Shown here piece by piece: positions 42,347-51,232 of a stretch of DNA of 64,000 nt (positions are counted from its first letter, which is position 1; the number at the start of each line of letters is the position of its first letter). Made by a program: the position numbers and the translations under genes. Location: positions 124,001 through 188,000 of the forward strand of contig NZ_JAIWJA010000011.1 in the NCBI RefSeq assembly GCF_020515695.1, read 5' to 3'. The DNA is from Pseudomonas sp. MWU16-30317. Lineage in GTDB: Bacteria; Pseudomonadota; Gammaproteobacteria; Pseudomonadales; Pseudomonadaceae. Below the pieces are notes generated by a model that saw only the letters and a program-made list of their open reading frames with translations, did not search any database and was not told the origin of the DNA.

Positions 42347-44181
42347 ACGCCGATCTGATTCTCTTCAATGGCAAGTTTCACACGGTCGACCGTGAAAAAC
42401 CCCGCGCTACCGCGGTCGCCATCAGCGCCGGCCGCTTTGTCGCTGTCGGCAACGACGCCGAGGCCATGGCACTGCGTGGCACCGGCACCCAGGTGATCGA
42501 CCTCAAGGGCCGCACGGCGATCCCCGGGCTCAATGACTCGCACTTGCACCTGATTCGTGGCGGCCTGAACTACAACCTCGAGCTGCGCTGGGAAGGCGTG
42601 CCGTCGCTGGCCGATGCCATGCGCATGCTCAAGGAGCAGGCCGACCGCACGCCAACGCCACAGTGGGTGCGGGTGGTGGGCGGCTGGAACGAATTCCAGT
42701 TCGCCGAAAAACGCATGCCGACCCTGGCCGAACTCAACCAGGCCGCGCCCGACACACCGGTGTTCGTCCTGCACCTGTATGACCGCGCCTTGCTCAACCG
42801 CGCCGCCTTGCGTGTGGCCGGCTACACCCGCGATACGCCCAACCCGCCCGGTGGCGAGATCCAGCGTGACGCCAACGGTGACCCGACCGGCATGCTGGTG
42901 GCGCGCCCCAACGCGATGATCTTGTACTCGACCCTGGCCAAGGGCCCGAGCCTGCCGCTGGAGTACCAGGTCAACTCGACCCGTCAGTTCATGCGCGAGC
43001 TCAACCGCCTGGGCCTGACCAGCGTGATCGACGCCGGGGGTGGTTTTCAGAACTACCCCGACGACTACAAGGTCATCGAGGAGCTGGCCAAGGCCGAGCA
43101 ACTGACCATCCGCATCGCCTACAACCTGTTCACGCAAAAGCCCAAGGCCGAGTTGCAGGACTTCAAGAACTGGACCGGCAGCGTCACCCTGCACCAGGGC
43201 GATGACTTTTTGCGCCACAACGGCGCCGGCGAGATGCTGGTGTTCTCGGCCGCCGACTTCGAAGACTTCCTCGAACCGCGCCCGGACCTGCCGCAGACCA
43301 TGGAGCAGGAGCTGGAGCCGGTGGTGCGCCATCTGGTCGAGCAGCGCTGGCCGTTCCGCCTGCACGTCACCTACGACGAATCCATCTCGCGCATGCTCGA
43401 TGTGTTCGAGAAGGTCGACCGCGACATTCCGTTCAATGGCCTGCCGTGGTTCTTCGACCACGCCGAGACCATTTCGCCGAAGAATATCGAGCGTGTACGT
43501 GCCTTGAACGGCGGCATCGCGATTCAGGACCGCATGGCGTTCCAGGGTGAGTACTTCGTCGATCGCTACGGTGCGCAGGCGGCTGAAGCGACGCCGCCGA
43601 TCAAGCGCATGTTGGCCGAGGGCGTGCCGGTCGGCGCCGGTACCGACGCCACGCGGGTGTCGAGCTACAACCCGTGGACCTCGTTGTACTGGATGGTCAG
43701 CGGCCGTACCGTCGGCGGTCTGGAGCTCTATCCAGAGGGCTTGTCGCGGGACACCGCCCTGGAACTGTTCACCCATGGCAGCGCCTGGTTCTCGTCCGAG
43801 CAGGGCAAGAAGGGCCAGATCAAGGTCGGGCAACTGGCCGACGTGGTGGCCTTGTCGGCGGACTTCTTCAGCGTCGAAGAAGAAGCCATCAAGTGGATCG
43901 AGTCGGTGCTGACCGTAGTTGGCGGCAAGGTCGTGCATGCCGACGCGGAGTTCGGCGACCTCGATCCACCGCGCCTGCCGGTGCTGCCGGACTGGTCTCC
44001 GGTGGCGCGTGTACCGGGCCATTGGCGTCCCAACGCACCGCTGCAGGCCCAGGTACACCAGTGCAGCGGTCCTTGCGCGGTGCACTCCCATAGCCACGAG
44101 CGGGCACGCCAGTCGAGTGTGCCCGTGAGCGACTTCCAGGGCTTCTGGGGCGCCTTTGGCTGTTCCTGCTTCGCGTTCTGA
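42343..44181 (+). CDS. metal-dependent amidohydrolase (YtcJ-like)
   Basis: A 612-residue amidohydrolase-superfamily protein: N-terminal beta domain (LILFNGKFHTVDREKPRATA), metal site LNDSHLHL at about 64-71, further residues in LHVTYDESISR and FFDHAETI, and the late GAGTDATRVSSYNPW. Relatives hydrolyse amide, carbamate or imine bonds; the substrate is unknown. The last 50 residues carry a Cys/His-rich tail (VHQCSGPCAVHSHSHERARQ and GAFGCSCFAF) beyond the usual domain end. Translation is coupled to the preceding gene. Confidence 0.88.
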   Translation: MNADLILFNGKFHTVDREKPRATAVAISAGRFVAVGNDAEAMALRGTGTQVIDLKGRTAIPGLNDSHLHLIRGGLNYNLELRWEGVPSLADAMRMLKEQADRTPTPQWVRVVGGWNEFQFAEKRMPTLAELNQAAPDTPVFVLHLYDRALLNRAALRVAGYTRDTPNPPGGEIQRDANGDPTGMLVARPNAMILYSTLAKGPSLPLEYQVNSTRQFMRELNRLGLTSVIDAGGGFQNYPDDYKVIEELAKAEQLTIRIAYNLFTQKPKAELQDFKNWTGSVTLHQGDDFLRHNGAGEMLVFSAADFEDFLEPRPDLPQTMEQELEPVVRHLVEQRWPFRLHVTYDESISRMLDVFEKVDRDIPFNGLPWFFDHAETISPKNIERVRALNGGIAIQDRMAFQGEYFVDRYGAQAAEATPPIKRMLAEGVPVGAGTDATRVSSYNPWTSLYWMVSGRTVGGLELYPEGLSRDTALELFTHGSAWFSSEQGKKGQIKVGQLADVVALSADFFSVEEEAIKWIESVLTVVGGKVVHADAEFGDLDPPRLPVLPDWSPVARVPGHWRPNAPLQAQVHQCSGPCAVHSHSHERARQSSVPVSDFQGFWGAFGCSCFAF

Positions 44182-44208
44182 TGGCCTGGTCGCCTTGTTC
44201 GCTGATCT

Positions 44209-44286
44209 GTAGCGAGGGGGCTTGCCTCCGACGGGCGACCCCCAGCCTGGCAACTGGCTGTAAGACTTTTCGGGGGCAAGCCCCCA
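44209..44286. repeat. REP-like inverted pair (GAGGGGGCTTGCC type)
   Basis: GTAGCGAGGGGGCTTGCCTC (44209) and TCGGGGGCAAGCCCCCA (from 44270) form an inverted pair of a second REP class. The same class recurs at 55321. Confidence 0.6.
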
Positions 44287-44322
44287 CTCTGCAACTAACC
44301 CGTAACCCCTGAGGATTGCAAA

Positions 44323-44952
44323 ATGAGCAACGCTCCCCGTTACAACCGCTTGAACAAAGACGACGCCGTGGTCTTGCTGGTCGACCACCAGGCCGGCCTG
44401 ATCTCGCTGGTGCAGGATTTCTCGCCCAACGAATTCAAGAACAACGTGCTGGCTCTGGCCGATTGCGCAAAGTTCTTCGGCCTGCCGACCATCCTGACCA
44501 CTAGCTTCGAAAAAGGCCCGAACGGCCCGATGGTCCCCGAGCTCAAGGAGATGTTCCCGGACGCTCCGTACATCCCGCGCCCTGGTCAGATCAACGCCTG
44601 GGACAACGATGATTTCGTCGCTGCCGTCAAAGCTACCGGCAAAAAGCAGCTGATTATCGCCGGTGTCGTGACTGACGTGTGTGTGGCGTTCCCGACCTTG
44701 TCCGCATTGGCTGAAGGGTTTGACGTATTCGTGGTGACCGATGCTTCCGGTACGTTCAACGAAACCGTGCAACAAGCGGCCTGGGCGCGTATGAGCGCTG
44801 CCGGCGCGCAGTTGCTGAACTGGTTCGCAGTGGCCTGCGAGCTGCAACGCGACTGGCGCAACGACATCGAAGGCCTGGGCAACCTGCTGTCCAACCGCCT
44901 GCCGAACTATCGCAACCTGATGAACAGCTACTCGGCCAATACTGCCAAGTAA
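44323..44952 (+). CDS. isochorismatase-family hydrolase (YcaC-like)
   Basis: A 209-residue cysteine hydrolase of the isochorismatase family; length and sequence fit YcaC (208 residues). Asp21 in LLVDHQAGL and Cys120 in the cis-peptide motif AGVVTDVCV are the expected catalytic residues. YcaC-type proteins are octameric and their substrates are not settled. GAGG precedes the ATG. It lies 141 bp after the amidohydrolase, with a REP pair between, and is probably part of the same regulon. Confidence 0.92.
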   Translation: MSNAPRYNRLNKDDAVVLLVDHQAGLISLVQDFSPNEFKNNVLALADCAKFFGLPTILTTSFEKGPNGPMVPELKEMFPDAPYIPRPGQINAWDNDDFVAAVKATGKKQLIIAGVVTDVCVAFPTLSALAEGFDVFVVTDASGTFNETVQQAAWARMSAAGAQLLNWFAVACELQRDWRNDIEGLGNLLSNRLPNYRNLMNSYSANTAK

Positions 44953-44985
44953 CAGGGTCCTCAGCCTACGCTGACGCTAGCATCG

Positions 44986-45053
44986 CGTTCGCGGGCAAGC
45001 CTTGCTCCCACAGGTGTACGAATTGTAGGAGCAACGCTTGCTTACGAAGAGGC
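44986..45053. repeat. REP doublet
   Basis: GTTCGCGGGCAAGCCTTGCT (from 44987) and GTAGGAGCAACGCTTGCTTA (from 45026) are inverted REP elements between convergent genes. Confidence 0.7.
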
Positions 45054-45120
45054 CAGTCGCCGTGGCGCAGGAGCATCAGGCCACCGCGCAGTTTCAGGAA
45101 TTTTCAGCTTTGCCACCGCC

Positions 45121-46557
45121 TCAACGCTTCTGCAACCAACTCAAGAATCCCCCTTTCCTGATGGTCACCGGCTTGTGCAGCAACAGCGCATGACTGGTCT
45201 GCTGCCTGAACGCCTGCAATTTGTTCAGGGCCTTGCCCACTGCGCTGCTTTGCTCGACACAGTGTTGGGTCAGCGTCTTGTCGATGCGGTACACCAGGCT
45301 CGACGTCAGCGCGGTGAAGCGCGCCTCGGACGGTGTGTCGCCAAGGATGCTCTGCTCGCCCATGATTTCGCCAGGGCCCATGCGCCCGACCTCCAGCCAG
45401 CCGTCGCCATCGGCCACGTCTGCGGTGATCACACCGGTACCGATGACCATCAGCACCTCTGCTACCTCGCCGACATCGAGAATCCGCTGACCCGCCGCGA
45501 ACTCCTTGGCGACCATGGCCGCCGCCAGTTGGTCTTTGGCGTCGGCACTCAGGCCCTGGAAAATCTTCACTTCGTCGAGCAGTTCCCGCGTGCGCGTCGT
45601 GCCTTGCACGGGGGCCGTCCCCTCGGCCAGGCGGCTGATGCCGGCGGCTTCGAGATGCCGGTGGGCCAGGTCGAACAACTGATTGCGCACCTCGCCACGC
45701 TTGGCCAGGTCGGCGATAAAACCACTGGCCACATACTCGGTGACGGTCTCGCCAGAGGCTTTGACCAAGGCTTTGGGCGCTGGCGCAGACAGCAGCAGAC
45801 TGGTGCCGCGCAGGCTGCGCTCCAAGGCGTCGAGCACGCGTCGCGGGCGCACGTGATTGGGCAACTGCAGGCTGATGGACACGCCGTGCAGGTTGCTGGG
45901 GCGGCTGAGGTTGATGAGCTTGGCCTTGGCCGCGACCGAGTTAGGCACCACGGCGGTGCTGCCGTCGATGGTCAGCAGGTAGGTAGCGCGCCAGTTGATG
46001 TCCAGGACCTTGCCTTCGACGCCGTCGATGCTGATCGAGTCGTCGACCTGATAGGGCTTGGTGGTGTTCAGCACGATGCCGGAAAACACATCGCTCAAGG
46101 TGCTTTGCAACGCCAGGCCGACGATGATTGCCATGGCGCCGGAGGTGGCCAGCAGGCCCTTGACTGGCAGCTGCATGACATAACCGGCCGCGGCGACGAT
46201 GGCGATCAGAAATACCAGCGCGCCGATCACGTCCTGCAACAGGCGCCCGCTATGCCCGATGCGGTGGGTGAGCAGCACGCCGAGCAGTTCGGTGAGCACC
46301 CGTGCCAGGTACAGCCACCAGAAGATCGCCAGCGCCGTGGCACACATCTGCAGCAGTGTGTCGTCTGGCCAGGGCGGCGCCAGCAACGGGCTGACGCCAC
46401 CGCCGATGATCATCCAGCTGTACAGCAGGAACAGGCCCAGGCGCATGCCGACCTTGGCGATAGGGTGTTGCACGGGCGCCAGTTGCCAGACCAGCAGGTC
46501 GACCACCAGCACCAGCGCGCTCCACAGCAGGAGATGATTGAACACAAGCGTTGTCAT
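45121..46557 (-). CDS. MscS-type channel with cyclic-nucleotide-binding domain
   Basis: A 478-residue membrane protein. Four or five N-terminal membrane helices lead into the MscS pore helix and beta domain (GAMAIIVGLALQSTLSDVFS, then DDSISIDGVEGKVLDINWRA). The C-terminal 130 residues form a cNMP-binding cradle (KIFQGLSADAKDQLAAAMVA, GRMGPGEIMGEQSILGD). Such channels are gated by ligand and/or tension. ATG 46557 is chosen because hydrophobic sequence begins at once; the frame extends to 46848 without membrane features. Confidence 0.88.
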   Translation of the reverse strand: MTTLVFNHLLLWSALVLVVDLLVWQLAPVQHPIAKVGMRLGLFLLYSWMIIGGGVSPLLAPPWPDDTLLQMCATALAIFWWLYLARVLTELLGVLLTHRIGHSGRLLQDVIGALVFLIAIVAAAGYVMQLPVKGLLATSGAMAIIVGLALQSTLSDVFSGIVLNTTKPYQVDDSISIDGVEGKVLDINWRATYLLTIDGSTAVVPNSVAAKAKLINLSRPSNLHGVSISLQLPNHVRPRRVLDALERSLRGTSLLLSAPAPKALVKASGETVTEYVASGFIADLAKRGEVRNQLFDLAHRHLEAAGISRLAEGTAPVQGTTRTRELLDEVKIFQGLSADAKDQLAAAMVAKEFAAGQRILDVGEVAEVLMVIGTGVITADVADGDGWLEVGRMGPGEIMGEQSILGDTPSEARFTALTSSLVYRIDKTLTQHCVEQSSAVGKALNKLQAFRQQTSHALLLHKPVTIRKGGFLSWLQKR

Positions 46558-46731
46558 GGCGTTATCCGCAAAAGGGCAGGCTTGATGGTAGGAGGGCGCG
46601 GGGTATTGCGCCATTGCCCAAAGGTTGGGCCATTCCCAGCGCTGCGAACCCACAGGCTGCGCCAGATTAATCTGCAGCCAAACAGCCAAAAAGCCGCTAT
46701 AACGAGCTTGACTGTCTACCGAGGCGAGACA

Positions 46732-47640
46732 ATGAATGCGTTTGAAGACATGCGCCTGTTCGTACAGGTCATGGAATCCGGGAGTTTCACTGCGGCAGCC
46801 GACAAGCTCGGGCTGTCCAAGCAATACGTCAGTCGGCGCCTGATGCAATTGGAGGGCCGCCTAGGCACTCGTCTGCTCAATCGCTCGACCCGGCGCCTGG
46901 ACGTCACCCCGCCAGGCCAGAGTTACTATGAATCGGCCGTGCGCCTGCTGGGGGAGGTCGAGCAGGTCGAGCAGGGCATCGCCGGCCAGAACGCCGAGCC
47001 GCGCGGCAAGATCCGCCTGAGTGCGCCGCTGTCGTTTGCCGTCGCTCATCTGGGCTGCATCCTGCCGCAGTTTCTGCAGCGCTATGCGCAAGTGTCGGTA
47101 GAAGTCGATCTCAGCGATCGCCCGGTGGATCTGCTGGGTGAGGGCTACGACGTGGTGCTGCGCATCGGCGTGCTCGAGGATTCCTCGCTGATTGCCCGGC
47201 GCATCGCGTCGATCCCGCGGGTGTACTGCTGCAGCCCGGCCTATCTGGCCGAGCACGGCGAGCCGCAGACCCCGGAGGATCTCGTCGACCATCAATGCCT
47301 GCCCTACGGCCACAGCCGCCAGGTGCAGTGGCAGTTTCAGAACCGGGGCAAGCCGCTGGCGCAGGCGGTCAGCGGGCGTATTCGTGCCAACAACGGCGAG
47401 CTGCTCAAGGACGCGGCGGTCGCCGGGTTGGGGATTACTTACCTGCCGTTGTTCATCGTCGGGGACGCACTGGCCGATGGCCGTCTTGTCAGAGTGCTGG
47501 AAACCTACGCCCCCGAAGCACTGCAGTTGTCGGCGGTGTATCCGCAGCATCGGCAAAGCTCGCGAGCGGTGCAGGTACTGGTGGAATTTTTGCGTGAATG
47601 CCTGGCCCACAACGTGGCCTTGCAGGAGAGCGTGCGATGA
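46732..47640 (+). CDS. LysR-family regulator
   Basis: A 302-residue LysR-type protein of the CrgA/AaeR-like subgroup, with HTH residues 4-62 (EDMRLFVQVMESGSFTAAAD, LSKQYVSRRLMQLEGRLGTR). The very long frame that runs back to 45175 is antisense to the channel gene and is not part of it. ATG 46732 follows GAGGCGAGA. Its stop overlaps the start of the GlxA-type regulator (ATGA), so two regulators are translated from one message. Confidence 0.92.
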   Translation: MNAFEDMRLFVQVMESGSFTAAADKLGLSKQYVSRRLMQLEGRLGTRLLNRSTRRLDVTPPGQSYYESAVRLLGEVEQVEQGIAGQNAEPRGKIRLSAPLSFAVAHLGCILPQFLQRYAQVSVEVDLSDRPVDLLGEGYDVVLRIGVLEDSSLIARRIASIPRVYCCSPAYLAEHGEPQTPEDLVDHQCLPYGHSRQVQWQFQNRGKPLAQAVSGRIRANNGELLKDAAVAGLGITYLPLFIVGDALADGRLVRVLETYAPEALQLSAVYPQHRQSSRAVQVLVEFLRECLAHNVALQESVR

Positions 47641-48587
47641 AGACGGTGGCCATGCTGCTGTATCCCGATTTTCTGCTGCTGGACATGGCAGGGCCGCTGG
47701 AAGTGTTCTCCATCGCCAATCGTTATCTCGATCCGGGTCAACGGTATGAAATCACCACGGTGGGCCCTGATGAAGGCCTGACTCGCGCGTCCAACGGCAT
47801 CAAGGTCCAGCCCGACCTGACCCTTGCCCAGGCCGATGGCGCCTATGACCTGTTGCTGGTGCCCGGTGGTCCGGGAGCCTATACCACGCAGCACGAGGGC
47901 ATCACCGCGTGGCTCCGGGGCACAGCGCACAAGGCCCGGCGCTATGGTTCGATCTGTACCGGGGCGTTCATTCTCGGCCATGCCGGCTTGCTTGACGGGC
48001 ATCGGGTCACCACCCACTGGCATTACACCGAGCGGCTGCTCAAGGCGTTTCCCAAGGCCCAGGTGGGCACCGATCAGATCTACATCCATGATCGCCAGTT
48101 GATCACGTCGGGGGGCGTGACCGCGGGTATCGATATGGCGTTGTCGATCGTTGCCGAAGACCATGGCCGCAAGGTTGCGCTGGATGTGGCCAAGGTGCTG
48201 CTGGTGATCATGCGTCGCCAAGGGGGACAGGCGCAGTTCAGCCCGTTGGTAGCGGCGGTGGCGACTCAGGCTTCGCCGATCACTCGGGTACAGCATTTCA
48301 TTCTGGAAAACCTTGAACAGGAACTGACCATCGAGCGTCTGTCCGGCCTCGCGGCCATGAGCGGTCGACATTTTGCTCGGGTGTTCACCCGGGAGGTGGG
48401 CATGACCCCCATGGAATTTGTCCAGAGTGCACGGATCGACCGGGCCCGCAGCTTGCTGGAGAGCACCGAACTGCCGCTCAAGACCGTGGCCTACAAGAGC
48501 GGTTTCGGCAGCGTCAGGCACATGCGGGTGTTATTCAGCGAGCGATTGGGGCGCACGCCGACGCAATATCGCCAGCAATTCACCTGA
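47637..48587 (+). CDS. GlxA-family regulator (DJ-1/PfpI plus AraC)
   Basis: A 316-residue regulator with an N-terminal DJ-1/PfpI-like domain (residues 1-190, with MLLYPDFLLLDMAGPLEVFS and the Cys elbow YGSICTGAFILG) and a C-terminal AraC double HTH (ERLSGLAAMSGRHFARVFTR, VAYKSGFGSVRHMRVLFSER). The family senses small nitrogen or amino-acid metabolites; the effector is unknown here. It is coupled to the LysR gene before it. Confidence 0.92.
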   Translation: MKTVAMLLYPDFLLLDMAGPLEVFSIANRYLDPGQRYEITTVGPDEGLTRASNGIKVQPDLTLAQADGAYDLLLVPGGPGAYTTQHEGITAWLRGTAHKARRYGSICTGAFILGHAGLLDGHRVTTHWHYTERLLKAFPKAQVGTDQIYIHDRQLITSGGVTAGIDMALSIVAEDHGRKVALDVAKVLLVIMRRQGGQAQFSPLVAAVATQASPITRVQHFILENLEQELTIERLSGLAAMSGRHFARVFTREVGMTPMEFVQSARIDRARSLLESTELPLKTVAYKSGFGSVRHMRVLFSERLGRTPTQYRQQFT

Positions 48588-48707
48588 TTGCAGGGAGCTT
48601 GGCCGAAATGCGCATTCGAATGGCCGTGCACGGCCCCTCGCGAATGATTTGTTTTCTCGCCAGGCTGCCAAGATAGCGCCATCTGAGATATTCCCGGGAG
48701 GCACTCC

Positions 48708-48977
48708 ATGACCAGCAACAGCGTGACCGACGAGATCGCCGCAGCGCTGCGCGACAGCATGAGCCCGCGTGACCGTTTGGCCAGTTGGACTTTTCGCTGG
48801 TCACTGCTGTGCGGTCAACTGGTGTGCGCTCAGTGTCAGGCTTCGCAGTCTGCCAATCTGCCCGAGGCCAGTTTCGTCCATCGCCCCGGATGCCGGGCGC
48901 GGCGCGAAAATCAGCCCTGGCAGGAGCTGGAAACCTTGCTGGGTGCGGTGGCGATGCGTGAGCCGCCGCACCGGTAG
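48708..48977 (+). CDS. small cysteine-containing hypothetical protein
   Basis: An 89-residue protein with four cysteines, including LLCGQLVCAQCQAS at about 34-47 and one in GCRARR, which could bind metal. No signal peptide. A GGGAGG ribosome-binding site lies upstream of ATG 48708. No family recognised. It is convergent to the next gene, 7 bp away. Confidence 0.55.
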   Translation: MTSNSVTDEIAAALRDSMSPRDRLASWTFRWSLLCGQLVCAQCQASQSANLPEASFVHRPGCRARRENQPWQELETLLGAVAMREPPHR

Positions 48978-48984
48978 CCTTCGT

Positions 48985-49320
48985 TCAAGGATGTTTCGCC
49001 TTGGGCGCCGCGATGGCCCCATCCCACTCGGTAACTACCGCTTTTTGCGTGGCGCGCTGGAACAGGCACAGCTCCGTGCCGCTGCGGTTGTTCATGAACT
49101 TTTGTGGGTAGGTGCCTTTGAGCAGCAGCGCGGTGTAGCCGATGCTGTCATCGAACAGCGCCGGGCTGCCGGCGGCGTGGGGGTTCTTGAGTTGGCTGGC
49201 TTGCAGGCATTTGGCGAGCAGGGTCTGGTCGTGGACGGCCCAGGCTTGCGAGGTGGCGGCTTGGGTGGTGGTGCAGGCGAGCAGGGTGATGGTCGCGAGA
49301 GATATATTGCGCAAGGTCAT
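48985..49320 (-). CDS. exported hypothetical protein
   Basis: A 111-residue protein with a signal peptide (MTLRNISLATITLLACTTTQAA, cleavage near residue 21) and two cysteines in the mature part (LLAKCLQA and TELCLFQRA), possibly a disulphide. A GAGG site precedes the ATG. Function unknown; probably periplasmic. Confidence 0.7.
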   Translation of the reverse strand: MTLRNISLATITLLACTTTQAATSQAWAVHDQTLLAKCLQASQLKNPHAAGSPALFDDSIGYTALLLKGTYPQKFMNNRSGTELCLFQRATQKAVVTEWDGAIAAPKAKHP

Positions 49321-49350
49321 GGATGTTTGCCTCTGAAGTCGGATCCAGGG

Positions 49351-49638
49351 CTACTTCCCGGAAACGGAGCTGGGGAAATAGAAACCTATGACAAGCGTAA
49401 CCAATGGAAGCGCGCCGATCTTTACCAGCTCGAACATGTTTTCCCAGGCTTCATTCGCCGGCTCCAGGCCGTAACCAATGATGACGATCATGCAAAGTAC
49501 AAACAGGAACAGCAGAATCTGTTTGGCAAACCGCAGTCTATGGCCTTCATGGAAACGCACGACGTGTTCGGGTGAATGATGTATGAGGTCGATCATGTCG
49601 GCGCCCATTGACGGCCTTATATCCACTTTTTCCGTCAT
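49351..49638 (-). CDS. small membrane protein
   Basis: A 95-residue protein with a soluble N-terminal half (MTEKVDIRPSMGADMIDLIH) and two membrane segments (AKQILLFLFVLCMIVIIGYG and LVKIGALPLVTLVIGFYF). Its ATG overlaps the stop of the upstream RHH-like gene by four bases. No family recognised. Confidence 0.7.
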   Translation of the reverse strand: MTEKVDIRPSMGADMIDLIHHSPEHVVRFHEGHRLRFAKQILLFLFVLCMIVIIGYGLEPANEAWENMFELVKIGALPLVTLVIGFYFPSSVSGK

Positions 49639-49850
49639 AGGACACGCACCTCGCAAACTGCCTGCAATCCGGTCTGTGCGTCGGCTTTCACTATCCCCAT
49701 CGAACGGCCATCTCGAAGTGCGTCATCAGCGACTGAAAGCAGTGCGAAGGCCCGGCGTATCGCTTCCTCTTTGCTGATGCGGTAGCGCAGCGCAATATCC
49801 ACGAGCGCGGCATCGATGTTATCGCTGACGTATAGGTCGAACCTTGCCAT
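49635..49850 (-). CDS. ribbon-helix-helix-like small protein
   Basis: A 71-residue protein whose first 50 residues look like a ribbon-helix-helix DNA-binding unit (FDLYVSDNIDAALVDIALRY, then RISKEEAIRRAFALLSVADD). GGGAAG precedes the ATG. It is coupled by an ATGA overlap to the small membrane protein, an arrangement like antitoxin-toxin or regulator-effector pairs; that role is inferred. Confidence 0.7.
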   Translation of the reverse strand: MARFDLYVSDNIDAALVDIALRYRISKEEAIRRAFALLSVADDALRDGRSMGIVKADAQTGLQAVCEVRVL

Positions 49851-49959
49851 TGGCTTGTCTTCCCTGGGCAGGTGGAAAGTCGTCCAGTTTAGATGGGCCG
49901 CGCCAGAAAAGTCATGGGCAAGGTAGCCTTTGTCAGTAAGCAGATATTGCTAGGACCAA

Positions 49960-50928
49960 CTAGCGAGCCGCCTGTGTTGCCGAAGGCTTCGCTCCGGCCT
50001 CGATCGCGGCGCTGAACGAATCATCGAACAAGCGCGCCGCCGGGTACGGCTTGACCAGGCCCACTTCACCGAAGAAATCCACGGTCTGTTGCGCCTGGTC
50101 GATGGCCTTGGCGTCGATCGGGCGCAAGTTGGTGGCGGCGCGGGCGAACCAGCTTTGGGCGATGTTGACGTCGGCGTGGGTCAGGTCGGCCCAGGCGGTG
50201 GCGTAGGCCTCGGTGTGCGCGGGATCGGCTGCGGCCCATTCGCGGGCCACACGCAGGCGGGTGAGGAAGTCGGCGATGGCGCTGCGCTTGCTGGCGATGG
50301 CCTTGTCGGTAGCGACGAGAAAGGTCTGCGCGGGGATCAGTCCCTTGGCCGTGGCGATGACACGGGCGCCTTGGCGTTCCTGCTGGGTGACATAGGGTTC
50401 CCAGGTGGCGATCACGTCTACCGAACCACCGTCCAGCGCGTGCGAGGCATCCAGTGCGCTGAGGTAGTTGAGCTGTACCGAATCGCGCGGGATACCGGCC
50501 TTGGCCAGCGCTGTCAGCAACAATTGCTGGCTCCACGAACCTTTCCAGATGGCAGCGCGTTTGCCCTTCAAATCAGCGAGGGTTTTGATCGGCGAATCCT
50601 TGGGCACCAGGATGGCGATGCCGTCGGGGTTCTGCTGGCTGATGCCGACCACTTTGATCGGCGCCCCCAGTGCACCGAGAAACAGCGGCGGTGCGTCACC
50701 CAGCATGCCGAGATCGAGGCTGCCCGCGTTCAACGCCTCGGCCACTGGCGACCCGGCGGTGAACTGTTTCCAGTCCAGGGTGTAAGGCAGGTCCTTGAGC
50801 ACCCCGGCGGCCTCCATTACGGTGCGGGTGTTGTAGCTCTGATCGCCGACGATCAAAGTCTCGGCCTGGGTGGTGAAGCTCAGGGTGGCGGCCAGCAAGG
50901 TGGCGGCGGTGGTCAGCAGTCTGCGCAT
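49960..50928 (-). CDS. ABC transporter substrate-binding protein, sulfonate/taurine type
   Basis: A 322-residue periplasmic binding protein with a signal peptide (cleavage after TQA, residue 22) and the NMT1/SsuA-like fold (AEALNAGSLDLGMLGDAPPL, DLKGKRAAIWKGSWSQQLLL, GSVDVIATWEPYVTQQER). Relatives bind aliphatic sulfonates or taurine. No permease or ATPase gene is adjacent, so it must work with a transporter encoded elsewhere. GGAAGAG precedes the ATG. No gene is seen between its stop and the RHH gene. Confidence 0.88.
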   Translation of the reverse strand: MRRLLTTAATLLAATLSFTTQAETLIVGDQSYNTRTVMEAAGVLKDLPYTLDWKQFTAGSPVAEALNAGSLDLGMLGDAPPLFLGALGAPIKVVGISQQNPDGIAILVPKDSPIKTLADLKGKRAAIWKGSWSQQLLLTALAKAGIPRDSVQLNYLSALDASHALDGGSVDVIATWEPYVTQQERQGARVIATAKGLIPAQTFLVATDKAIASKRSAIADFLTRLRVAREWAAADPAHTEAYATAWADLTHADVNIAQSWFARAATNLRPIDAKAIDQAQQTVDFFGEVGLVKPYPAARLFDDSFSAAIEAGAKPSATQAAR

Positions 50929-51232
50929 GGGGCTCTTCCGGTGGGCTCGTTGGCGAGCGAAATAGGGCGAGTCCGGTCCGCTGGTGCGGTGGCAGACACT
51001 GAGTCAGTGTGGGACGCAAAAGGGCGTGCATCGCAGGTGCGGTAGGGCGCGCCGGGGGATTTGCTTAGAAGCTGAATTGCGGTAATTCGATATTTTTATA
51101 ATCTACAGCGATTTCGTTATGGTTTGAAATTCATTTTTCTCATAAGTTAATATGATTTTTTGTTATCTAATCCGCCCGGTCGGATGTCTCGCAAACGTCT
51201 GACACTCATCTGGGACAGGCCTGATATCGATT
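50929..51232. promoter_or_regulatory. AT-rich upstream region of the binding-protein gene
   Basis: About 300 bp without a gene, between the divergent-facing ends of the binding-protein and TetR genes. It contains a perfect 7-bp inverted repeat with 1-bp centre (ACACTGAGTCAGTGT, 50996-51010) and an AT-rich tract (51080-51165) unlike the GC-rich surroundings, suited to a regulated promoter reading leftward. Confidence 0.45.

Noticed and set aside
42214..44847. 877-residue minus-strand frame
   Set aside because: Antisense to the amidohydrolase and isochorismatase genes.
45175..46731. N-terminal extension of the LysR frame by 519 codons
   Set aside because: Antisense to the MscS channel gene; LysR similarity begins at 46732.
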